A DNA stretch of 28,574 bases from Bacillota bacterium (GTDB taxonomy: Bacteria; Bacillota; Clostridia; Clostridiales; Caloramatoraceae), in the NCBI GenBank assembly GCA_023389275.1, contig JAEWEN010000065.1:1-28574 (forward strand). Reading direction: 5' to 3'. Shown here one piece after another: positions 7,010 through 13,380 of this stretch (position 1 is its first letter; each line of letters starts with the position of its first letter). A model generated the notes under the pieces. That model was not told the origin of the DNA and did not search any database. It worked only from the letters and a program-made list of their open reading frames with translations. Made by a program: the position numbers and the translations under genes.

Positions 7010-8116
7010 ATGAAAAAGTATGATTTAGATACACCATGTCTTTTAATAGATAGTGATATAGTTTTAGATAATATAGGGTATATACAAGCTTATGCTAATA
7101 AAAATAATGTAACATTAAGACCACATACAAAAACACATAAAATGCCTTATTTTGCAAAGCTTCAAGAAGAAAAAGGAGCAAAGGGAATTGCAGTTGCTAA
7201 GGTATCAGAAGCAGAGGTAATGGCTGAAAATGGACTTAATGATATTTTTATAGCTAATGAAGTAGTTGGGGAGTACAAGCTTAATAAAATTAAATCTCTT
7301 TCAGAAAAAATAAATATATCATTTGGAATAGATAGTATAGAGCAAACTAAAATGGTGGAGAAGGTATTTGAAAACTCTCCTAAAAAAGCTCAGGTTTTAA
7401 TAGAAATAGAAGTAGGAGAAAACCGTTCAGGTATAATAGAAAAACAAGATTTTATTGATTTAGTAAACTATATAAAAACATGTAAAAATGTTTATTTAAA
7501 AGGTATTTTCTCACATGATGGACACTCTTATAAAGCAAAGGATAAAAATGAGTGTTTAGAAATATTTAATGCTGCTCAAAAGCGTACATTAGAGTTTTCA
7601 GATATAGCAAGAAAGTTAGACTATCCATTAGAAGTTGTAAGTATAGGGTCTACACCTTCATCTATGTTTGATTTTCAAATAATGAAAGGGGTTACAGAAC
7701 TTAGAATAGGTACTTATATATTTATGGATGCATCTCAAGGAAATGCTATAGGAAGCCATAAAAGATGTGCAGCTACTGTTTTAACAACAGTTATAAGTAA
7801 ACCTACAAGTGAAAGAGTAATAACAGATGTAGGAGCTAAAGGAATTACAATGCAGTCAAGAAGCGTTGGAATATGCAAAACAAATGGAGTAGGTACAATA
7901 AAAAACTTTAATAATGTGTATATAGATAGTGTATTTGATGAACATGCTATTATATATAATAAGGATTTTAGAAATGCTGTAAATATAGGTGATAAGGTAG
8001 AAATAATACCAAACCATATTTGTCCTGTATGTAATTTATATAACAGTGCTTATTTAATTAAAGAGGATGAAGTAGTTAAAGAAATTCCTATTTTATGTAG
8101 AGGAAAACAACAATAA
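7010..8116 (+). CDS. D-threonine aldolase / D-serine dehydratase-like PLP enzyme (fold type III)
   Basis: 368 residues. It has an alanine-racemase-type TIM barrel followed by the D-serine dehydratase-like C-terminal domain. The PLP lysine is K41 in the RPHTKTHK motif. The C-terminal metal site of this family is present as H336 and C338 in NHICPVC. Family members cleave D-threonine to glycine and acetaldehyde, or deaminate D-serine, with PLP and a divalent metal. Which reaction applies cannot be read from sequence. Start ATG has TAGGAGG upstream, within the end of the previous gene's 3' region. Co-transcription with a threonine synthase-like gene suggests a joint role in hydroxy-amino-acid turnover. 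Confidence 0.85.
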   Translation: MKKYDLDTPCLLIDSDIVLDNIGYIQAYANKNNVTLRPHTKTHKMPYFAKLQEEKGAKGIAVAKVSEAEVMAENGLNDIFIANEVVGEYKLNKIKSLSEKINISFGIDSIEQTKMVEKVFENSPKKAQVLIEIEVGENRSGIIEKQDFIDLVNYIKTCKNVYLKGIFSHDGHSYKAKDKNECLEIFNAAQKRTLEFSDIARKLDYPLEVVSIGSTPSSMFDFQIMKGVTELRIGTYIFMDASQGNAIGSHKRCAATVLTTVISKPTSERVITDVGAKGITMQSRSVGICKTNGVGTIKNFNNVYIDSVFDEHAIIYNKDFRNAVNIGDKVEIIPNHICPVCNLYNSAYLIKEDEVVKEIPILCRGKQQ

Positions 8117-8119
8117 ATA

Positions 8120-8148
8120 TTACAAATAATGGATATATAGTGTATAAT
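8120..8148 (+). promoter_or_regulatory. Sigma-A-type promoter for the gene at 8183
   Basis: TTACAA (8120-8125), 17 bp, TATAAT (8143-8148). The start codon is 35 nt downstream. Confidence 0.55.
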
Positions 8149-8182
8149 ATTTCTAATTATAATTTTTATAGGGGGATATTAT

Positions 8183-8572
8183 ATGTCTAAAGGTAGGCGC
8201 CTAGTTTTTGTTATATTTATAGCTTTAATTTTAGCTGGGTATATTTATTTATCTAACTTGAGGGTTTTAAACTTTGATTATGACAGTATAGAAACTATAA
8301 AGATAAATTATGTAGATAAACAGGAATCTAGGATTATAAAAGATAAAGAGATTCAAAAAAAGATCTACGACTTGTTAAATACTAAGGCTAAATTTAGTAA
8401 TGGTGAAAAATATATAGATGGCACTCATATATCCATAAACTTTATTTTTAAAAACAAAAAAGAAGAAACTATTTATATTACTGAAAATAGAGAAAAGGCA
8501 TATAGATTTATAGCTTCTCCAATATCTTTAGAAGTTTATAGTGAAAATATTAATAATATAATTGATTTATAA
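8183..8572 (+). CDS. Membrane-anchored small protein, unknown function
   Basis: 129 residues. A basic N-terminus (SKGRR) and one hydrophobic helix at about residues 7-24 are followed by a roughly 100-residue soluble domain of mixed strands and helices. It is expected to be anchored with the domain outside. No lipobox cysteine is present. The segment around residues 36-110 (IKINYVD... ISINFIFKNKK... IYITENREKAY) looks like a small beta-rich domain seen in uncharacterised clostridial exported proteins. I do not recognise a named family. It is single-gene, with a promoter before it and a clear terminator after it. Confidence 0.65.
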   Translation: MSKGRRLVFVIFIALILAGYIYLSNLRVLNFDYDSIETIKINYVDKQESRIIKDKEIQKKIYDLLNTKAKFSNGEKYIDGTHISINFIFKNKKEETIYITENREKAYRFIASPISLEVYSENINNIIDL

Positions 8573-8578
8573 AAAATT

Positions 8579-8616
8579 AGCCTAGCTATACTGAAGAGGT
8601 GTTTAGCTAGGCTTTT
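8579..8616. terminator. Rho-independent terminator, 10-bp perfect stem
   Basis: AGCCTAGCTA (8579-8588) and TAGCTAGGCT (8604-8613) with a 15-nt loop, then TTT. It lies between convergent genes and may serve both. Confidence 0.8.
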
Positions 8617-8632
8617 CTTGTATATTTAGTAT

Positions 8633-9259
8633 TTAGGTTTGGGTATTAAATGAATTTCTTATGTTGTTAACAATATTATAGGATAGGGTTCCGTTTAAAA
8701 TACTGTTTATTGCAAAGGTTTTTACTATGTCATACTTTTGAAAAAGTGCGGTAGCTTTATGAAGGTTGTTATAAACCTTCCAGTAACCACATAGTAAACA
8801 TTTTTTTTCTGAGCAGTTTATAAAATCTTTAACATCATCTAGAGGTATACCTAAAAATATTCCTAATTCGTGTGGACAAGTATATATTAAATAACGCTTT
8901 TTTAATATATTAAGGTAGGGTTTAACAGTAAGGTTCTTAGGATACCCTAGATTAATTAAAAAGTTGTGTGTCATTGTATTACTTAAATTTTTGATTAAAG
9001 ACTTTTCATTATATATAATAACTACTCTTAAATCATTGGTATTAACTAATTCATAGTGGTCGAGGGGGACACTATTTAAAAAGTTGATACCGTACTTATT
9101 CCATAAATTATTTAGTCTTTGGTTTTTTAGGTTTATTGTAAAAGTAGTAGCAGGTTTAACTCCCGCAATAACTAGAGAAGCTTGATAAATTAAAAGATTC
9201 TCTATGTAATCCTTATCGTTCATGGATATTAATTTATTGTGAAAAGTTAAAGCTTCCAC
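8633..9259 (-). CDS. DUF3793 family protein
   Basis: 208 residues from GTG 9259, chosen because AAAGGTGG lies 7 nt upstream. Longer in-frame starts would run through that site. Family features are visible: an N-terminal FHNKL... region, the central CPHELGIFLGIPLDDV segment, and a CGYWKVY segment following a small cysteine cluster (CSEKKCLLC). DUF3793 proteins occur widely in clostridia; I recall them often beside flavodoxin or ferrous-iron transport genes, but no biochemical role is established. Here the gene is alone. It has a near-consensus promoter and a Fur-box-like element over the probable transcription start, which would fit iron control. Confidence 0.8.
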   Translation of the reverse strand: MEALTFHNKLISMNDKDYIENLLIYQASLVIAGVKPATTFTINLKNQRLNNLWNKYGINFLNSVPLDHYELVNTNDLRVVIIYNEKSLIKNLSNTMTHNFLINLGYPKNLTVKPYLNILKKRYLIYTCPHELGIFLGIPLDDVKDFINCSEKKCLLCGYWKVYNNLHKATALFQKYDIVKTFAINSILNGTLSYNIVNNIRNSFNTQT

Positions 9260-9279
9260 TTTTAAACCACCTTTCAAAA

Positions 9280-9300
9280 TAATTATGAAATTCATTCTCA
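9280..9300 (-). promoter_or_regulatory. Candidate Fur operator over the DUF3793 transcription start
   Basis: Read on the minus strand, this 21-mer starts TGAGAATGA and ends TTCATAATTA. By hand count it matches 15 of 21 positions of the classic Fur box (TGATAATGA-TAATCATTATCA) and has an ATGAA-T-TTCAT core palindrome. It starts just after the -10 element. Confidence 0.45.
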
Positions 9301-9305
9301 ACTAT

Positions 9306-9334
9306 ATAATATGATATATGAGTGTTTTTGTCAA
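9306..9334 (-). promoter_or_regulatory. Sigma-A promoter of the DUF3793 gene
   Basis: On the minus strand, TTGACA (9334-9329), 17 bp, TATTAT (9311-9306). This is one of the best consensus matches in the window. Transcription should begin near 9299. Confidence 0.75.
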
Positions 9335-9389
9335 CATTGAATTGAATAAAATTTTTATTTTTTAATATAATCTGTAGTATCTAAAATTA

Positions 9390-9419
9390 TTGTTTAATTT
9401 TAAGATTTGATGATATACT
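9390..9419 (+). promoter_or_regulatory. Candidate promoter for the lipoprotein gene at 9489
   Basis: TTGTTT (9390-9395), 18 bp, TATACT (9414-9419), with a TGA extended -10 at 9411-9413. Confidence 0.5.
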
Positions 9420-9488
9420 TAAAACGTAAAATTGCATAAATTTATATAAAAATTATATATTTTACTAAAGAAGGGAAGATTAAAAAAC

Positions 9489-10328
9489 ATGAAGAAAAAA
9501 ATTATACTTTTACTTTGCCTTTTAACATGTATATTTTTTGTTAGCTGTTCTGAAAAGGAGCAAGAATTTAAAAAGCATGAAGCAAGTGGCTTAGAGTATA
9601 GAATGGTTGAAGATGGAAGGTATGAAGTTAAAAACCCACTATATAATGTGGAGATAAATAGTAATGATGTATATGCTTATTCTGACATTACATTAAAACT
9701 TGCATCTTTGATACTTGATAAACCTTTAGAAGAGTTAACCATGTTTAAAGGTATGTCAACTCAAGTAATTAGAGAAAATTTAAGTTTATTTGATAATGCA
9801 TTTAAAAATGACATAATAGTTTGTGAAGATTTTTATAATATAACTCATGTAGATAAAGATAAGTTTAAATTTTATTATAAATGGGCTTCTAATAAATTAG
9901 ATATGTGCGTAGCAGAAAATATAATTGGTGGAAGAATTGATTATGCTAATTATAAGTATAAAATTTCAGATATAGGAAAATACTTTGCTAATGAAAGAGT
10001 TGAAATATCAAAAAACTATAAAAGCTATTCACAAGATGATCTAGAAAAGTTATATAAGAAAATAGATTCAAAAATATCAAAAATATATAAATATACAGAT
10101 CCATATGATCAATCTAGGACTAATTATAGTGAAGGATATAAAAAATGGAAAAGTGATAAATCATATCAACCTACTAAAAAAGAGTTTAGTGAAATGAGCG
10201 ATTACGAAAAGGACCAAATAGCTGCATATGAAATAGAAAAATATTGGACAAAGTATCCTGAAAAAGGTTTATCTTCACAAGAGGTAAAAGAAATGATAAT
10301 TAAAGAAAGGCCATGGTTATTTAAATAA
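9489..10328 (+). CDS. Secreted lipoprotein, unknown function
   Basis: 279 residues. The signal is lipoprotein-type: MKKK, a hydrophobic core, then a lipobox ending FVSC, with the lipidated Cys at residue 20. The mature part is Lys/Glu/Tyr-rich. It is mostly helical in its second half, with a YSQDDLEKLYKKIDSKISK segment around residues 179-197 that could form a coiled coil. No enzymatic motif or named domain is recognised. It has its own promoter-like element and terminator, so it is a single-gene unit. It could be a substrate-binding or envelope protein, but nothing in the sequence decides. Confidence 0.75.
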   Translation: MKKKIILLLCLLTCIFFVSCSEKEQEFKKHEASGLEYRMVEDGRYEVKNPLYNVEINSNDVYAYSDITLKLASLILDKPLEELTMFKGMSTQVIRENLSLFDNAFKNDIIVCEDFYNITHVDKDKFKFYYKWASNKLDMCVAENIIGGRIDYANYKYKISDIGKYFANERVEISKNYKSYSQDDLEKLYKKIDSKISKIYKYTDPYDQSRTNYSEGYKKWKSDKSYQPTKKEFSEMSDYEKDQIAAYEIEKYWTKYPEKGLSSQEVKEMIIKERPWLFK

Positions 10329-10337
10329 AAATAATTA

Positions 10338-10373
10338 AAGTAAAGGTAACTGTATAGGTACCTTTACTTATTT
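10338..10373 (+). terminator. Rho-independent terminator, 11-bp perfect stem
   Basis: AAGTAAAGGTA (10338-10348) and TACCTTTACTT (10359-10369), 10-nt loop, followed by a T-rich tail. Confidence 0.75.
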
Positions 10374-10475
10374 TATATTAATATTTATTAATAACACAAA
10401 ACTGTCACATTTTCATCATAAAATTACCTTATTATTATTGCAAAATAAAGGAAATAAGTAATAGGGGAGAGGTTT

Positions 10476-11393
10476 ATGAATAAGAAAAAGTTGTTACTAG
10501 ATATTTTAATGACTATTATATTGGTTGTTCTAATGAACATATTTATAACAGGAGTAAAGTTACATGAGATTTTAGGAATTGTAGTATTTTTATTATTTTC
10601 CATTCATAAAGCTTTAAATTTTAGATTTATAAAGGCTTTAAGTAAAAACTTTTTTAATAAAAAGGTAAATTTAAAAACAAAGATTATGTATGTTGTAGAT
10701 TGCTTGTTATTTGTTTTAGTATGTTTCATTATAATAAGTGGTGTACTTATATCAGAAAGTCTTTTTACAATGTTTAATAGTAATAATAAAGAGCTTTGGT
10801 CAAGCTTACACCATTTCTCATCCTATGTATCTTTAATATTAATATCAGTTCATATAGGACTACATGGAGAGTTGATTTTAAATGGTTTTAGAAAAATGTT
10901 TAGGATTAAAGGTAAAAGTAGATTAAGAGAAGTTATTTTAACAATAATATCTATAGCAATAATGGTTATGGGACTTGATTCTATACGTAGTAGAGATGTA
11001 ATAGATAAGTTTACAGCTCCATTTATAAAAGAAGAAAATCACCATGAATACAAAAATTTTAAGAGAAAAAGAAATAGGGATACAGAAGAGCAATATGAAA
11101 CTATAAGTTTTAATAGTTTATCTGTAGAATCAGATAATGCTTTAGAGGATTATTTAAGTAAACTGTTTTGTGAAGGTTGTTCTAGAAGATGTCCTTTAAC
11201 AAGTCTTAGATGTGGCAGAGGACAGACTTATAAACAACAAGCTATAGAAAACTATAATAAAGATTCAAATATGGTTTTAAGTGAATCTAAAGAGGATAAT
11301 AATCTTTTTAACTCTTTAGGTATAATGGGATTATTTATTTGTGGGACACATTATATAGTTAAATATTCTAACAAAGAAAAAATGGATGATTAG
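10476..11393 (+). CDS. DUF4405 membrane protein, b-cytochrome-like, with C-terminal Cys cluster
   Basis: 305 residues. The first 165 form four membrane helices with paired histidines: H30 and H44 (13 residues between), and H113 and H126 (12 between), plus H112 and H130. This is the spacing used to hold hemes between two helices in b-type cytochromes, and it fits the DUF4405 family. A charged, His/Lys-rich cytoplasmic linker follows (about 180-225). Then come four cysteines, C232-X2-C235-X3-C239-X6-C246, which could hold an Fe-S cluster or metal. A final hydrophobic segment lies near residues 277-293. An electron-transfer role is inferred. GGGGAGAGG precedes the ATG, and a terminator follows. 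Confidence 0.75.
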   Translation: MNKKKLLLDILMTIILVVLMNIFITGVKLHEILGIVVFLLFSIHKALNFRFIKALSKNFFNKKVNLKTKIMYVVDCLLFVLVCFIIISGVLISESLFTMFNSNNKELWSSLHHFSSYVSLILISVHIGLHGELILNGFRKMFRIKGKSRLREVILTIISIAIMVMGLDSIRSRDVIDKFTAPFIKEENHHEYKNFKRKRNRDTEEQYETISFNSLSVESDNALEDYLSKLFCEGCSRRCPLTSLRCGRGQTYKQQAIENYNKDSNMVLSESKEDNNLFNSLGIMGLFICGTHYIVKYSNKEKMDD

Positions 11394-11406
11394 TTCATCC
11401 ATTTTT
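11378..11406. terminator. Bidirectional terminator overlapping both stop codons
   Basis: AAAAATGGATGA (11378-11389) and TCATCCATTTTT (11395-11406), a perfect 12-bp stem with a TTAGT loop that carries the stop of the DUF4405 gene. Confidence 0.85.
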
Positions 11407-11947
11407 ATTCATATAAGTAAAATCCTATTTCACAAGGGTGATCTTCTATAAAATTATTTTTAGGACATGATTTTAAAAGTGAGCGTATACATAGGTCTCC
11501 AGCAGATGAAATAATATTAAATACACCAAGTATAGTTAAAATTATTTCATTTGTATAAATCCCTATAATAGAAGGAAATATCCCAAGAATTATAAAAGGA
11601 GCAAGCAAAGAAGTGATATAATGTTTTACCTTCATTTTTTCGCTACAGTGACAATAGGGATTTCCATCTTTAATACCAAATTTAATACATGAAAAGCCAC
11701 GCTTAGTTGCAAATATAAAAACTATAGCATGTATTCCTTCGTGAAGTACAATTGATAAAAGAATACCTAGCATAAAAGCAAGTATTATAACAAAAATACC
11801 TTTTTCAGCTAGTAAACTACCTGAAAAACTTGATTCATTCCATATTATAAAATGAGTCAAAATAATTGCTATACATGGGATAAATATTTTTTTTAGTGGA
11901 GAAGTTATTTGGTCTGTAGAAATAATATATTCGCTTTTATTAGTCAT
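11405..11947 (-). CDS. DUF3267 membrane zincin-like protein
   Basis: 180 residues with hydrophobic helices at about 21-36, 50-75 (containing the motif) and 108-145. HEGIH at residues 69-73 is the HExxH zinc site inside a membrane helix, and a downstream Asp (SSAGD, about residue 147) is the likely third ligand. DUF3267 is a putative zinc metallopeptidase family distantly related to site-2-type proteases. Substrates are unknown. A loop cysteine/histidine group (PYCHCSEK) follows the first catalytic segment. It is a single gene, convergent with DUF4405 through the shared terminator. Activity is inferred from the motif. Confidence 0.8.
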   Translation of the reverse strand: MTNKSEYIISTDQITSPLKKIFIPCIAIILTHFIIWNESSFSGSLLAEKGIFVIILAFMLGILLSIVLHEGIHAIVFIFATKRGFSCIKFGIKDGNPYCHCSEKMKVKHYITSLLAPFIILGIFPSIIGIYTNEIILTILGVFNIISSAGDLCIRSLLKSCPKNNFIEDHPCEIGFYLYE

Positions 11948-12115
11948 TACAAAATCACCTACTTTAATATTACAAAATACTTATTGTAAAATATGTTTCT
12001 ATATTAAAATTATTCTGACATTAATATTATACTATGCAGAATATGAAATGGAAGACAATATTTATAAAATTTTTCCATAATGAAAAATAAAAACAGCAAT
12101 TCATTTCTATTAAAA

Positions 12116-12145
12116 TTGATTATTTTCATATGAAACATATATAAT
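12116..12145 (+). promoter_or_regulatory. Promoter of the Uma2-type gene, with a palindrome in the spacer
   Basis: TTGATT (12116-12121), 18 bp, TATAAT (12140-12145). The spacer holds the perfect 12-bp palindrome TTTCATATGAAA (12124-12135), a possible operator. Confidence 0.5.
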
Positions 12146-12166
12146 ATGTTTAAGGAGGTGTTTTAA

Positions 12167-12709
12167 GTGAGTATGATAAACCCTTATATAAGTTATGAAA
12201 CATATTTAGAAATGCAAGGTGGTACTGATGATAAACTTGAATACTATAATGGGATAGTAGTTAATATGTCCCCTACAAGTATTAAGCATAATAGGATAGT
12301 TAATAATATTGTATTTGAGATGAAGAAGTTCTTTAAAGGTACAAATTGTGAAGTTTTTTCCGAGCAAATTGGAGTGATCTTTGAAGATAATAATTCAAAA
12401 TATGAATTTCAACCTGATGTATTTGTTATATGTGATGGAAAGACTAAGGGAGAAAAATTTATTTCAAGCCCTTGTATTGTATTTGAGGTTTTATCTAAAG
12501 CTACTGCAAGTAATGATTTGTTTTCTAAACCTCTTGTATATGAGAAATTTGGAGTTACTGAATACAATATCGTTAATCAAGATGGAAGTATTCTCCAATA
12601 TGGATTAAAAGATGGCAACTATGAAGTAATTGCTAACTACAAAAAAAATGATTGGTACAAAAGTATTGTTTATGCTGATTTAAAATTTTGGCTTGGTGAT
12701 ATATTATAA
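12167..12709 (+). CDS. Uma2 family (DUF820) endonuclease-like protein
   Basis: 180 residues starting at GTG, 7 nt after AAGGAGGT (12152-12159). The PD-(D/E)xK nuclease fold of Uma2/DUF820 is visible: LEYYNG and MSPTSIKHN near the N-terminus, acidic residue D84 in FQPDVFV, E107 in VFEVLSKAT, and the YEKFGVTEYNIVN segment that ends the core. Biological function of Uma2 proteins is not settled. They are very numerous in cyanobacteria and sporadic in clostridia. This copy is solitary, with its own promoter and terminator and no toxin, antitoxin or transposase beside it. Confidence 0.85.
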   Translation: MSMINPYISYETYLEMQGGTDDKLEYYNGIVVNMSPTSIKHNRIVNNIVFEMKKFFKGTNCEVFSEQIGVIFEDNNSKYEFQPDVFVICDGKTKGEKFISSPCIVFEVLSKATASNDLFSKPLVYEKFGVTEYNIVNQDGSILQYGLKDGNYEVIANYKKNDWYKSIVYADLKFWLGDIL

Positions 12710-12725
12710 AAGATATTAATATATA

Positions 12726-12753
12726 AAAGGTGAGGTGAATACTCACCTTTCTT
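12726..12753. terminator. Terminator between convergent genes
   Basis: AAAGGTGAG (12726-12734) and CTCACCTTT (12742-12750), a perfect 9-bp stem with a 7-nt loop. It is A-rich upstream and T-rich downstream. Confidence 0.7.
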
Positions 12754-12763
12754 AGTAGTCTTT

Positions 12764-13243
12764 TTAATTTATTTGTTTTATAGAATATCCTTTTTCAAAT
12801 TCAACAGTAAAGTCTTTACTATTTATATTAACTGTTTTAGAAATAATTTTATTAGATTCATTTTTTCCAAAGGCTATAGTAATAGGTTTATCTTTAAGTT
12901 TTAGTGTTTCTGTACCAGTACATATATTTTCATCTATGTATTGATAGTTTCCTATTGATTCTCTAGAGTATTTTTGAGGTTTAGTTTCTTTATATATTCC
13001 ATATCCTAAGTATTTTGTATCGCCATTTTCAAATGAGTAAATAACAAAAAGTTTATCTTCGAATTTTTTCTCCATGCCAAGTTCAAAATTGTTAGGCTGT
13101 GATTTTAAAATGTCCTCTGTACCTTTTATTAAATCATTAGCTATTGCTGTTTTATCCATAGTAGGTGCTTTTTTAGATTGAATAAAATAAATCCCTAAAA
13201 AAGCTATTATTATAATTAGTATAATTAAAGGTCTTTTTTTCAT
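12764..13243 (-). CDS. Membrane-anchored extracellular protein, unknown function
   Basis: 159 residues. MKKR is followed by one hydrophobic helix (about residues 5-22), with no lipobox, so it should be tethered to the membrane with the rest outside. The soluble part alternates short strands (KLFVIYSF, KYLGYGIYKE, KPITIAFGKNES). This is reminiscent of small beta-rich domains of exported clostridial proteins, but I recognise no named family. Start ATG has AGGAGGG upstream on the minus strand. It is a single gene, divergent from the helicase gene. Confidence 0.65.
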   Translation of the reverse strand: MKKRPLIILIIIIAFLGIYFIQSKKAPTMDKTAIANDLIKGTEDILKSQPNNFELGMEKKFEDKLFVIYSFENGDTKYLGYGIYKETKPQKYSRESIGNYQYIDENICTGTETLKLKDKPITIAFGKNESNKIISKTVNINSKDFTVEFEKGYSIKQIN

Positions 13244-13380
13244 ATTACCCTCCTATATATTTTATTTAATTATAACATTATTTTCTTACACAAAAAAACA
13301 TTAGTTTTTAAGCTTTAATTCTATTTTTAATACACACATGATAGAATATATATAAATTACATTTACTAGGAGGATTTATT

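Noticed and set aside
10401..10420. CTGTCAC near 10402 as a Pho box before the DUF4405 gene.
   Set aside because: Only one half-site is seen and no second repeat at the expected 11-bp spacing.
12381..12608. A 75-codon open frame inside the Uma2 gene.
   Set aside because: It lies in another frame of a well-supported gene and has no ribosome binding site or family features.
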